DNA of 64,000 bases, from positions 1-64,000 of the forward strand of contig JAVJQA010000009.1 of assembly GCA_040218045.1 (NCBI GenBank). Direction: 5' to 3'. The notes under the pieces are model-generated. The model was not told the DNA's origin. It did not search any database and saw nothing but the letters and a program-made list of their open reading frames with translations. This stretch comes from Marinoscillum sp040218045. Its GTDB lineage: Bacteria; Bacteroidota; Bacteroidia; Cytophagales; Cyclobacteriaceae. Of this stretch, positions 53,020-62,128 are shown one piece after another; within the stretch, counting starts at the first letter, position 1, and the number at the start of each line of letters is the position of its first letter. The position numbers and the translations under genes are program-made.

Positions 53020-55335
53020 TCAATGGAGTAAATCAATTCTTAATTTCTTAAAAACCGGATCTCGATAGTTCCCGTCTTTGGTGAGTTCACTGTATTCTAT
53101 CTCGCAAGGGATGTACTCCGTTAACCAAGTAGAAGGATCTGGTATTTTTTGCTCCATAGGCTGGTCCCCTCCTGATCTTAAATCCATCTCTTTCCTGATT
53201 TCCTTCATGAGTTTATCAGTAAACCCTGTACCTACTTTGCCCCGATAAATCATTTCTCCTTCCATTTTTTCCATGATATGGAGAGATCCAAAGTAGGGTT
53301 CTCGATCACCGTTTCCCTCGGTAAAACCAACAATGAATCCATCAACGTAATTCTTCACCTTGATTTTATACCAAACATCGGAGCGTCTTCCCGGATAATA
53401 CTTACCCAAAGGATCTTTGGCCATCACGCCCTCTACTCCCATTTGTTTAGCAGCCCTAAACAAGGCTTCACCATCCTCTATGTCTTCACTCAACCGATAT
53501 GGAGTCGTTCTTCTAAAAGAATCTTTGAGCCACTCTCTACGCCTGAGCCATGGATCATTGACCAGAGACCGACCATCCAGATATGGCACATCAAATAAGT
53601 AGCAATAGGCAGGATTCTTTTTTACCTGGTAGTCAATTTCCATTTGTTTCTTGGTCATCAATCGCTTGATCACTTTTTTGAAATCCGCTTTCCCCTGACT
53701 ATCCAGGCAGACGATTTCTCCATCAAAAACCCCATTATTCACGCGAAATGCTTCTTCCGGGATGTTTAGCTCAGGAAACTGATCTGTAATGATGTTCATG
53801 TTCCTACTACGAATGGTCAGTTCACCTTCGTTGAGCGTAATCATGACCCGGATCCCATCCCACTTCACCTCATACCGATAATCTCCCTTTGGAGGTTTTT
53901 TAAGCGACTCAGCCATCATGGGCAGTACCTCTTTGCCCAACATATCGATTTGAGGTAGATCAACCCTCTCCAGGAGCCATTCCTTATTTTTCATCAAATG
54001 CATCCTGTATTCTGCATTTACCAAAGGGCCGGACAGCCTGAAGTAGAATCCGTTTTTCTTTTCCTTGGTAATCTCATATCGTCCAGCAGCATACACCCAC
54101 ATCATTCCACCACCGTATTGTCCTTTTGGGATTTCCGCTTCAAATGAAAGATACTCTAAAGGATGATCTTCGGTTTGAACTGCCAACCGTTTTACTCCAG
54201 GTGCTGGCGGCATTCCTCGTGGCACTGCCCATGACTTTAACACACCATCCTGCTCTAGCCTTAAGTCATAATGTAAATGTGAAGCATGATGCCGTTGAAT
54301 CACAAAGCGATTTCCTCGTCCATCGTCTTCCGGGATGTATGGTTCCGGGGTTTTCTTAAAGTCACGTCTCTTTTCATACTCTGCGAGCTGTTCCGGACTC
54401 TTATGTCGCTTGTTCTCTGGAAGATCTTTATAAGCAGCACGTCGTTTGGTGTCAGTATGAAGCGGTACCGCCCAGCTTCTAATCGCTTCCCAGGGATCTC
54501 CTTCAGTCAATATTCGTTCTTTGACCACTTCAATGGTAAATTCCTTCGGAGACCTGACCGATTCCAAATCTTCCCAGCTAATTGGGGTCGAAACAGGAGC
54601 TCCTGCCCTGCCTCTCATGCTGTAAGGACATACGATCGTCTGAGAGCCCTTATTTCTAAAAATATCAATCAGCACCCTACCTTTCCTTGCCTCTTTATTG
54701 AGATGTAGTGTAGTATTCTTGTGTTTTCGTATGAACCCTTCAGCGATTTTCTTGGCCGTATCAAAACACTCGTCAAAAGTATAGTTGGTTTCTAATGGCG
54801 TAATTAGATGGAGCCCCTTACCGCCTGTCGTTTTCACAAAAACATGATAGTCGTAGTTTTCCAATTCCTGTTTTAGCTTAAAGGCCAGATCCTTTACTTC
54901 CTCAAAATCATCCTTTCCTTCTGGTGGATCCAGATCGTATACAATGTAGTCCGGTTTATCAGCGTACTCGCTAAAACTATGTATTTGATGCAGTTCCAAA
55001 CAGGCAAGGTTAGCCAACCAGACCAATGTGGCTTCTTCTTTTGCTACGATGTATTCTTTCTTTCGTTCTTTGCCCAGCCTGATATAATCAATCCAATCAG
55101 GAGCCCAATCAGGCCTGTTCTTTTGAAAAAACTGCTCACCATAGATTCCATCAGGGAAACGCACAAGGGACAAAGGACGACCTTTAATATGTCGTAAAAT
55201 AGTTGGTGCCAACGTGAGGTAATACTCAATGATCTGAGCTTTTAACACACCGTCATCCGGATATAGAACTTTATCCAGGTTTGACAATTCAAGCTTCCGC
55301 TTACCTACCTCGACATGAACTTTTTGCTTGGCCAT
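53020..55335 (-). CDS. ligD: DNA ligase D (polymerase-phosphoesterase-ligase) of bacterial NHEJ
   Basis: 771 residues. The polymerase/primase domain comes first (~10-290; catalytic 'YIVYDLDPPEG', 'TTGGKGLHLITPLE'), then the 3'-phosphoesterase (~340-470; metal site in 'QRHHASHLHYDLRLEQDG'), then the ATP-dependent ligase (~480-771) with adenylated Lys491 in 'EVKWDGIRV', 'GVFDGEIVCLD', 'EGVMAKDPLGKYY' and 'WYKIKVKNYVDG', plus an OB-fold. This Pol-PE-Lig order is the mycobacterial one; Pseudomonas LigD is PE-Lig-Pol. Works with Ku (47196-48035). Followed closely upstream by the DUF72 gene (3 bp), so cotranscribed with it. Confidence 0.97.
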   Translation of the reverse strand: MAKQKVHVEVGKRKLELSNLDKVLYPDDGVLKAQIIEYYLTLAPTILRHIKGRPLSLVRFPDGIYGEQFFQKNRPDWAPDWIDYIRLGKERKKEYIVAKEEATLVWLANLACLELHQIHSFSEYADKPDYIVYDLDPPEGKDDFEEVKDLAFKLKQELENYDYHVFVKTTGGKGLHLITPLETNYTFDECFDTAKKIAEGFIRKHKNTTLHLNKEARKGRVLIDIFRNKGSQTIVCPYSMRGRAGAPVSTPISWEDLESVRSPKEFTIEVVKERILTEGDPWEAIRSWAVPLHTDTKRRAAYKDLPENKRHKSPEQLAEYEKRRDFKKTPEPYIPEDDGRGNRFVIQRHHASHLHYDLRLEQDGVLKSWAVPRGMPPAPGVKRLAVQTEDHPLEYLSFEAEIPKGQYGGGMMWVYAAGRYEITKEKKNGFYFRLSGPLVNAEYRMHLMKNKEWLLERVDLPQIDMLGKEVLPMMAESLKKPPKGDYRYEVKWDGIRVMITLNEGELTIRSRNMNIITDQFPELNIPEEAFRVNNGVFDGEIVCLDSQGKADFKKVIKRLMTKKQMEIDYQVKKNPAYCYLFDVPYLDGRSLVNDPWLRRREWLKDSFRRTTPYRLSEDIEDGEALFRAAKQMGVEGVMAKDPLGKYYPGRRSDVWYKIKVKNYVDGFIVGFTEGNGDREPYFGSLHIMEKMEGEMIYRGKVGTGFTDKLMKEIRKEMDLRSGGDQPMEQKIPDPSTWLTEYIPCEIEYSELTKDGNYRDPVFKKLRIDLLH

Positions 55336-55338
55336 ATA

Positions 55339-56223
55339 TCAAATGGCATATGGGGAAGTTAATGTCAATCCGGCCACTTTATTGAGTTTTTTGATCATAT
55401 AATCGGCTTGACGAGGCGCAAAGGTTTCATCCTCTTGCTTGCTGAAAAAATAGACCTCCCGAACGCCCTGGTCAATCCAATCCTTCAGTCTACCTGCCCA
55501 TTCATCCATTCTTGCAAAGTTGGTTGGATCCTGATCATATGCTGCAAAGCGAATGAAAACCTGGTCTTTCGTTAGACGCTGATGAATGATTTCCCGCTTG
55601 ATGGCAGTGTCCGTGATTACGGCTGTTTTATTCAATTCACTAAGCATTTGGAACAGTTCATCAAAAACTTCACCCTGGTACCATTCTTCATGGCGAAGTT
55701 CCACCGCCACCGGAAAGTCTTTAGGTAAGTGCGCTAAAAAATCCTTAAGCCTATCAAACCATTTTGGCCCAAAATTCTCTGGCATTTGCAGAAACGTGGT
55801 TCCTAGGTTATCTCCAAACTCATTGCACATCTCCACAAAATAATCCGCCAATTCATACACCTCATCTTTAAGCCTTTTGATATGACTGATTCGGCGATTG
55901 AACTTAGGGCAGTACTTAAAATCATGACCTTTGGCCGCTTCAGCCCAACTCTGCATGTTCGCTTTTTTGACATTGTAAAATGTACTGTTAAGCTCAATGC
56001 AGCTCATTCTTTTAATATATTCCTGTAAGTAGTCTTTCTTTTTAGTTCCCTCCGGGTAAAGATCACCCACCCAGGGATCCTGACCCCAAACACTGCAGCC
56101 TACATAGACTTTCGGGTTTGTAGATTTTCCTGTCAATACTTTTGGGTTGTCTGGATGATCTGCTGGTAACCTCAAGTCCAAGGATGCTAAATCTTCAATG
56201 TTGTCTGGTGCTCCGAATTTCAT
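55339..56223 (-). CDS. DUF72 (YecE-like) protein, ligD operon
   Basis: 294 residues from ATG 56223 ('MKFGAPDNIEDLASLDLRL'); an upstream ATG at 56268 adds 15 residues not typical of the family. 'YVGCSVWGQDPWVGDLYPEG', 'SCIELNSTFYNVKKANMQSW', 'FKYCPKFNRRISH', 'FPVAVELRHEEWYQ' and 'VFIRFAAYDQDPTNFARMDE' cover the TIM-barrel DUF72 fold. Its chemistry is unknown; a link to DNA repair is suggested by its position 3 bp upstream of ligD. Confidence 0.9.
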   Translation of the reverse strand: MKFGAPDNIEDLASLDLRLPADHPDNPKVLTGKSTNPKVYVGCSVWGQDPWVGDLYPEGTKKKDYLQEYIKRMSCIELNSTFYNVKKANMQSWAEAAKGHDFKYCPKFNRRISHIKRLKDEVYELADYFVEMCNEFGDNLGTTFLQMPENFGPKWFDRLKDFLAHLPKDFPVAVELRHEEWYQGEVFDELFQMLSELNKTAVITDTAIKREIIHQRLTKDQVFIRFAAYDQDPTNFARMDEWAGRLKDWIDQGVREVYFFSKQEDETFAPRQADYMIKKLNKVAGLTLTSPYAI

Positions 56224-56369
56224 ACGAGTTAAGTTGCAAAGAATCCGCGAATTTTTCAAAGAATTCACCGGTCTAATACGGCCAAGACAAGTTTAAGCGG
56301 ATTTTTTCCATTTTATATACTGAAATGAAACTTCTAGTCGTTATGAACAAAACTTAACCAAAACCACCT

Positions 56370-56954
56370 ATGAGATCTCTAGCAATAGCTTTTATTTTTC
56401 TTAGCTCCTATGGATTTGCTCAATCCAGATTAGCTCCCTTTATACAGTTAAACGCAGCTAGCCATTGGATTAAAAACGATAATGAACCGAGCCGACATGC
56501 CTACTCTTTCAGAAGTGGATTGGGTGCCGGCATAAAGTATGACTTGAATGTGAATCAGTTTGTTTCTCTCAGTTTTCGCGCCAGGTACAGCCAAAAGGGT
56601 TACCAATCCAGGTCGAACACATTGCACTATGTAGGGCTGGATCAGGTTATACAAATCAGTCCGATGCCTAACACTTTAAAATTTGCATATCTGGCTTTAG
56701 GGATCAATAATGACAGGCTCGTTAAGAAACGTTTTTCAGATCCTCTTATAGACCATAACGTTTCAGGTAAACCAATTGACTTGAGCTTCAATAAGTGGAG
56801 TGTAGGAAGTATTATCGGTGTTGGGTACTGGCTGGACAAACTCACCCTGGAAGCAGGTATTAACTTTGATGTGGCACCGAGCCTGGTGATAAAAGACGAA
56901 TTGGAATTGAGAAATTATCTCTGGTATTTCAACTTTGGGTTCCAGTTGTTTTAA
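56370..56954 (+). CDS. Outer-membrane beta-barrel protein (paralogue of 48285-48917)
   Basis: 194 residues. Signal peptide 'MRSLAIAFIFLSSYGFAQ'. Strand pattern and phrases ('FVSLSFRARYSQKGYQSRSN', 'NKWSVGSIIGVGYWLDKLTL', 'AGINFDVAPSL') parallel the protein at 48285 ('LSLSHRLNYSQKG', 'NQWNFGGVFGAGL', 'GGIDMDLAPAL'). A small porin-like barrel of unknown function. Confidence 0.78.
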   Translation: MRSLAIAFIFLSSYGFAQSRLAPFIQLNAASHWIKNDNEPSRHAYSFRSGLGAGIKYDLNVNQFVSLSFRARYSQKGYQSRSNTLHYVGLDQVIQISPMPNTLKFAYLALGINNDRLVKKRFSDPLIDHNVSGKPIDLSFNKWSVGSIIGVGYWLDKLTLEAGINFDVAPSLVIKDELELRNYLWYFNFGFQLF

Positions 56955-57011
56955 ATTCCGCATCGCCCTAACATGAGAAATATCTTTCAGAAATGGTGAT
57001 TAGCTTGAATG

Positions 57012-57629
57012 TCACAAGTTCTTCAAATGACTTATTTCATTAAACACTTCAAGACTATAGAGGGCACTGCTACAATTAATGATGTACAATCCGGTATTGG
57101 CATGACCAAAATTGTCCATGTAACTCAATGGATAGCCCAGCATCCAGCAGAACAAAATACGCATCGCACGTCCGTGAACGCACACTAAAATGGTTTCCTC
57201 ATTTTCTTTACTCAGAATGTAATCAAAAGCTCTTCGTTGGCGTACGGCAACTTCTTCTGGAGTCTCTCCTCCTTCTATTCTGGCTTCTATATTCCCTTTT
57301 TTCCATTCTGCTGTGGTTTGCTGGTAGATAGTAGAAGTTTCTGGAGTAAATGCCACTCCTTCCTGGATTCCCCAGCTGATTTCCTGTAAATCTTCTAATG
57401 CTTCATAGGGTACTCCTCTACCAATGAATTTTTGGACTGATTGCTCGGTGCGAATTAGATTGGACGTATAAATCTTGTCGAAAGGAATATCCCGATAGGC
57501 CTGGTAAAATGCTTCAGCTTGCTTTTCTCCCATATCGTTAAGTGGAGCATTGATTCCGCTCCCCTGAACCATACCCATTCGATTGTACTCCGTTTCCCCG
57601 TGACGGATGATATAAAATTTCTTCTTCAA
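57012..57629 (-). CDS. Histidine phosphatase (phosphoglycerate mutase-like)
   Basis: 205 residues, cytoplasmic. The RHG motif is in 'KKFYIIRHGETEYNRMGMVQ'; the second catalytic His is in 'ILVCVHGRAMRILFCWM', with Glu in 'EISWGIQEGVAF' and Arg in 'LIRTEQSV'. It is a small branch-1 histidine phosphatase of broad type (cobalamin/sugar-phosphate or general). Substrate not predictable. It is divergent from the menaquinone operon 136 bp away. Confidence 0.9.
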   Translation of the reverse strand: MKKKFYIIRHGETEYNRMGMVQGSGINAPLNDMGEKQAEAFYQAYRDIPFDKIYTSNLIRTEQSVQKFIGRGVPYEALEDLQEISWGIQEGVAFTPETSTIYQQTTAEWKKGNIEARIEGGETPEEVAVRQRRAFDYILSKENEETILVCVHGRAMRILFCWMLGYPLSYMDNFGHANTGLYIINCSSALYSLEVFNEISHLKNL

Positions 57630-57765
57630 ACCTGTTGTTATTTTGGCTCAAACTTAGGCCATTACAAATTTTATTAAGTCTGCAAGTGAAAAAGAATGTC
57701 TATAGGATCCTGACAACTTAGACTTATCGGAAGATCATTATTACTTTTAAGCAAAAATTAAAACA

Positions 57766-58185
57766 ATGTTTCCAGAGGGTTTAACGGTACAAACATTGAA
57801 TGAATTCTCCATTGGATGCATGGTAGATCACATTGATATTGAATTTATCGAGATTGGAGAAGATTACATCTGTGCTCAAATGCCAGTATCTCACAAAACC
57901 AGGCAGCCGATGGGTTTGTTACATGGTGGTGCGTCAGTGGTTTTGGCAGAAACTTTAGGTAGTGTGGCGGCTAGTGTCATTGTTACCCCACTCAATAAGA
58001 TTGCAGTTGGATTGGAAATAAGTGCCAATCACTTGAAAGGTAAAAAAGATGGAGTGGTGACTGGTATAGCCAGGGCTTTACACATAGGACGAAGCACACA
58101 TTTGTGGGAAATTAAAATCACGGATGAAAATGGTCAATTAATTTGTGTAAGTAAGATCACAATGGCCATTCTTGATAAGAAATAG
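57766..58185 (+). CDS. Hotdog-fold thioesterase, probable DHNA-CoA thioesterase of menaquinone synthesis
   Basis: 139 residues. 4-hydroxybenzoyl-CoA-type (PaaI/YdiI) hotdog: 'AQMPVSHKTRQPMGLLHGGA' (catalytic Gly/His region), 'ASVVLAETLGSVAASVI' with the acidic residue, and 'VGLEISANHLKGKKDGVVTG'. It is the first gene of an operon with isochorismate synthase (5 bp away) and MenD, so hydrolysis of 1,4-dihydroxy-2-naphthoyl-CoA (MenI step) is the likely role. The assignment is by context. Confidence 0.85.
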   Translation: MFPEGLTVQTLNEFSIGCMVDHIDIEFIEIGEDYICAQMPVSHKTRQPMGLLHGGASVVLAETLGSVAASVIVTPLNKIAVGLEISANHLKGKKDGVVTGIARALHIGRSTHLWEIKITDENGQLICVSKITMAILDKK

Positions 58186-58190
58186 AATTT

Positions 58191-59378
58191 ATGCAGATCA
58201 ATCAGGTTAATACATTAAGACACATTTCCAAGCGTTCTGAAGCAGAAGACTTTCTTCGAAGTATCTTATTTACACCATATCCTGTGGCCATTTGGAGACT
58301 TCCTAATCAGGGTAATATCAACGCACTGGTTGATCTGACGATGAACGAGGAACCAACTAACCTTGAACTCGAAAATCTGAACAAGTCGTTTGTAATCAAT
58401 AGCTATCATGACAGCCACCCTGTCAAAGCAATCACACTGGAAGGCCATATCCTGGTGAAGATTGAAGGCAGTGACGCTCAACTAGAGGTAAATCCAACAT
58501 TAACCGGGTCACAAATCGAATCATTCGAAGGAGTTCTTTCAAATTCGCTCAAGCTTCTTAAACCCGGCATCAAAGATGGGAATCATCCGGATTTTGAATC
58601 AATGGTAGCTGAAGCGATTGAAAAAATTAAACAGGGTAACCTTCACAAGGTAGTACTTTCGAGGTATAAAGATTTCGAGTTGCAAGAGTCGTTTGATCCA
58701 ATAGACACATTCGATGAATTGACTAGATCATACCCAAATGCATTTTGCTCTTTAACCAATACTAAAACTTACGGACTTTGGATTGGAGCCAGTCCTGAAA
58801 AGTTGATTGCTATAGATAATGATCGATTTTTTAGTACCGATGCACTTGCTGGAACACAATCTCTCCCTTCAGACAAGGATTTGTGCGATGTGGCATGGAC
58901 TCAAAAAGAAATTGAAGAACAGGCGATGGTTAGTAGGTACATCATTGATTGCTTTAAAAAAATCAGGTTGAGGGAATTTGATGAAAATGGTCCAAAAACA
59001 GTAAAGGCTGGGAATCTGGCGCATTTAAAAACTGAGTACAAGGTAGATATGCAGGCAACTAGCTCACCTCAGTTGGGTAGTACTATGCTCGAACTTTTGC
59101 ATCCCACATCCGCAGTTTGTGGTGCTCCCAGGGATCTGGCAGATGATTTTATCAAGTCACATGAGGACTATGATCGTTCGCTATATGCAGGATTTCTTGG
59201 GCCAGTTGGATTTGATAGTAAAACCAGTCTTTTTGTTAACCTAAGATGTATGCAAGTCATTGGAAATACTGCGCGGTTATACGCTGGAGCTGGCATTACT
59301 GAGGACTCAGTGCCAGCCCGAGAACTAGCTGAAACCGATCAAAAAATGGAGACGCTACTTAAGGTTTTGGGTTTATGA
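58191..59378 (+). CDS. menF: Isochorismate synthase (menaquinone pathway)
   Basis: 395 residues. The chorismate-binding domain covers the C-terminal ~270 residues: 'IKQGNLHKVVLSRYKDFEL', 'YGLWIGASPEKLIAIDND', 'FFSTDALAGTQS', 'EIEEQAMVSRYIIDCFKKIR', 'LLHPTSAVCGAPRDLADDFI', 'SLYAGFLGPVGFDSKTSLFV' and 'ARLYAGAGITEDS'. It converts chorismate to isochorismate, the first step toward menaquinone. No siderophore genes are nearby and menD follows with a 4-bp overlap (ATGA), so the menaquinone assignment is strong. Confidence 0.93.
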   Translation: MQINQVNTLRHISKRSEAEDFLRSILFTPYPVAIWRLPNQGNINALVDLTMNEEPTNLELENLNKSFVINSYHDSHPVKAITLEGHILVKIEGSDAQLEVNPTLTGSQIESFEGVLSNSLKLLKPGIKDGNHPDFESMVAEAIEKIKQGNLHKVVLSRYKDFELQESFDPIDTFDELTRSYPNAFCSLTNTKTYGLWIGASPEKLIAIDNDRFFSTDALAGTQSLPSDKDLCDVAWTQKEIEEQAMVSRYIIDCFKKIRLREFDENGPKTVKAGNLAHLKTEYKVDMQATSSPQLGSTMLELLHPTSAVCGAPRDLADDFIKSHEDYDRSLYAGFLGPVGFDSKTSLFVNLRCMQVIGNTARLYAGAGITEDSVPARELAETDQKMETLLKVLGL

Positions 59379-61066
59379 TGAATCAAACAGTATTTGATAC
59401 CTCAAAAATACTTGCACTCAAAGGGGTCAGGCATGTTGTGATTTCCCCTGGTTCAAGAAATGCTCCATTGACCATTAGCTTTGCCAGAAACCCTGACATC
59501 AAAACATATAGCATCGTAGATGAACGTTCGGCTGGGTTCATTGCGTTGGGGATTGCCCAAAAACTGAAAGAACCGGTGGCGCTCTGTTGTACCTCAGGAA
59601 CATCACTGCTGAATTATGCACCTGCCGTAGCAGAAGCCTATTACCAGCAAATCCCTTTGATTATAATATCGGCTGATCGTCCATCTGAATTAATCGGCCA
59701 GCGGGATGGGCAGGCAATTGACCAATTGGGGTCACTCAGTAATTTTGTCCTCAAGACCCAGCAACTACCTGCCAATCCTTCAACACCAGACCAAATATGG
59801 GAATACACCAGGAAATTGAACGAAGCAGTGAATATTGCAACAACTGGCACCCACGGACCTGTACATATCAACATCCCTTTTCGTGAACCCTTTTACCCAT
59901 TGGAGGATCAAAAGCTTCACTTCTCAGAAAATGTTCATGTGGTGGAGTCTTATGCAGGCTCATTAAAAATGAATTATGATGAATTGCTCAGTGAGTGGGG
60001 CCAGTATAATAGAAAACTGATTGTTGTAGGTCAGAAAGCAATTGACCCGGAACTTGAGGATGCTTTAGAAAGATTACTCGGCCATGTAACAATCGTGGCA
60101 GATGTAATATCCAATGTTAAGCTTTACGAAGCAATAAGACATCATGATCTGTTCCTGGCAAATGCCGAAGAGAAACTGGGTCAAAGTCTAAAACCTGATC
60201 TGGTGATCACACTTGGGATGTCCGTGATTTCAAAAAGTTTAAAACTCTTCTTAAGAAAGTACGCTCCTTCAGCTATCTGGCACTTTGATAACAACTTAGT
60301 TTATGCAGACACTTTCAAGGGTATCAGCAAACTTATTGCTGGTGAGCCATCTTTATTCTTTAATGAAGTAGACGTGAATCAGGACATTCCAGAGTTTAAT
60401 CAACAGATCATCAAAAACTTCGTTCAAAATTGGAGTGTAGAGGATAGTAAGACTTCCAGAAAGCTTAATGAAACACTCGATACCACTGAGTATAGCGAAT
60501 TCAAAGCTTTTTACATGGTTTTGGATATGATACCTGATCATTCCGACATTCATCTGGCCAATAGCATGCCTGTGAGGTTTGCCAATTTCATTCAAAATAT
60601 TAAGCCTGGCTGTGAGGTTTATGCCAACCGAGGGACAAGTGGAATTGATGGAACTAACGGAACTGCCGTTGGAAACGCACTAGCAACTGATCGGCCCACA
60701 TATTTGCTCACTGGCGACCTAAGTTTCTTCTATGATCGAAACGCCTTCTTCCATCATCATGAGATTAACAATTTGAAAATCATCGTTATGAACAATAATG
60801 GTGGCGGAATCTTCAGATTGATCCAAGGCCCCTCACAACTACCCGAATTGGAACAATTCTTTGAAACCAGGCATAAGCACACAGCCAAATACACGGCTCT
60901 GGAATATGGGTTTGATTATCATGCGGTGAAATCTGAAGAGACTTTGACCAAAGCCATGATGTCAATAAATAAAGACTTAAAGACACCAAAGCTAGTAGAG
61001 ATTTTTACCAATCCTGAAATAAACGCTGAGGTGTTTCATAAAGTGAAAAACTCCCTGAAAAACTGA
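59375..61066 (+). CDS. menD: 2-succinyl-5-enolpyruvyl-6-hydroxy-3-cyclohexene-1-carboxylate synthase
   Basis: 563 residues, normal for MenD. The N-terminal Pyr domain has 'GVRHVVISPGSRNAPLTISF' and catalytic Glu in 'YSIVDERSAGFIALGIAQ'; the ThDP/metal-binding part is 'YLLTGDLSFFYDRNAFF' ending with 'KIIVMNNNGGGIFRL'. It joins isochorismate, 2-oxoglutarate and ThDP to make SEPHCHC. The start overlaps the isochorismate synthase stop, so translation is coupled. Other men genes must lie elsewhere, as the next gene is convergent. Confidence 0.97.
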   Translation: MMNQTVFDTSKILALKGVRHVVISPGSRNAPLTISFARNPDIKTYSIVDERSAGFIALGIAQKLKEPVALCCTSGTSLLNYAPAVAEAYYQQIPLIIISADRPSELIGQRDGQAIDQLGSLSNFVLKTQQLPANPSTPDQIWEYTRKLNEAVNIATTGTHGPVHINIPFREPFYPLEDQKLHFSENVHVVESYAGSLKMNYDELLSEWGQYNRKLIVVGQKAIDPELEDALERLLGHVTIVADVISNVKLYEAIRHHDLFLANAEEKLGQSLKPDLVITLGMSVISKSLKLFLRKYAPSAIWHFDNNLVYADTFKGISKLIAGEPSLFFNEVDVNQDIPEFNQQIIKNFVQNWSVEDSKTSRKLNETLDTTEYSEFKAFYMVLDMIPDHSDIHLANSMPVRFANFIQNIKPGCEVYANRGTSGIDGTNGTAVGNALATDRPTYLLTGDLSFFYDRNAFFHHHEINNLKIIVMNNNGGGIFRLIQGPSQLPELEQFFETRHKHTAKYTALEYGFDYHAVKSEETLTKAMMSINKDLKTPKLVEIFTNPEINAEVFHKVKNSLKN

Positions 61067-61107
61067 GTGTTATAGATTGGTATTGAGTTACCGTTTACTC
61101 ACATTTC

Positions 61108-62070
61108 TTAATTGCACGATTGACCATCAAATAAAATCAGCTTACCGTTTTTGGAAACTTTTAAAGAGAAAGTTTCAGCAATAATTTGAATCACTTCATC
61201 AGCAGATTTCTTGTTAAACTTGGCCGTAAGGTTACACTTTTCCAGGATGGGATTTTCAAAGTCAATTCGAACATTGTAAACATCCTCCAGAATACCTGAA
61301 ACCTCACCTAATTCGGAATTTTTGAATGTAATAATCCCATTTTGCCATGCGAGATAATTGGCATCACTAATGTTTTTCTTTTTAATGCCACGCTCCCCTA
61401 TTTGGATGATTCCCATCTCTCCTCTATTTAATGTGATCTCCATAGCACTTCCACCAAATACTTTGGGGTTTTGACTAAAAGCAACAACTCCAGATTCTAC
61501 CATCACTTCGGTTGCATGCTGATCCGCCAGGGAATTTACAACAAAGGATGTGCCCAGCACTCTTATAATTGCTCCTTTGGTGTTGATTAGAAATGGCTTG
61601 GACTCATTGCGCTTAATATCAAAATAAGCCTTGCCCTTCAGTTCAACCTCACGTACCTCATCATTAAAATTGATTAGGTCAATACTTCCTCCTCTTTGCA
61701 CGGTAACTTTAGAACCATCAGGAAGCTCAAATTCTGTTTTTACAGCCACGATTTTCCCCAACGATTGACCTGAATTGTTCGGTTGGAAAAAATAAAGCAC
61801 TCCACATAAAACAATGATCATTGCAGCTGCTACTTGTATTGGTCGTTGCTTCCACAGTGGAATGATTATAGGCATCTCAACATTTTCATTAAGAATTGAA
61901 GCTAAGGAATCAGGGTTAGGTACTTCACGCCGCTCTGTCATTGCCCATGTCTTTTTATAGGACAGAAACGCCTCTGAGTTTTCCCTTGAGGATCGTCTCC
62001 ACTCCAATACTTGCTCCTTCTCTTCGTTAGATGCATCCCCTGACAAATACTTTACTAATAATTCTTCCAT
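61108..62070 (-). CDS. FecR-family anti-sigma/regulator
   Basis: 320 residues. The cytoplasmic N-terminus 'MEELLVKYLSGDASNEEKEQ' is the sigma-interaction domain; one membrane helix is at ~79-96. The periplasmic FecR domain holds 'VKTEFELPDGSKVTVQRGGS', 'FDIKRNESKPFLINTKGAII' and 'RVLGTSFVVNSLADQHATEV'. A C-terminal DUF4974/STN-like segment ('LEKCNLTAKFNKKSADEVIQ') follows. It regulates the ECF sigma factor encoded two genes upstream. Here the FecR gene is last in the operon, after the STN-domain gene, contrary to the usual sigma-FecR-receptor order. Confidence 0.93.
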   Translation of the reverse strand: MEELLVKYLSGDASNEEKEQVLEWRRSSRENSEAFLSYKKTWAMTERREVPNPDSLASILNENVEMPIIIPLWKQRPIQVAAAMIIVLCGVLYFFQPNNSGQSLGKIVAVKTEFELPDGSKVTVQRGGSIDLINFNDEVREVELKGKAYFDIKRNESKPFLINTKGAIIRVLGTSFVVNSLADQHATEVMVESGVVAFSQNPKVFGGSAMEITLNRGEMGIIQIGERGIKKKNISDANYLAWQNGIITFKNSELGEVSGILEDVYNVRIDFENPILEKCNLTAKFNKKSADEVIQIIAETFSLKVSKNGKLILFDGQSCN

Positions 62071-62128
62071 GTTACTTTTGTACTAGTATGATCACAACAA
62101 ACTTAGAATATAATCCCCTTACAAGTAT

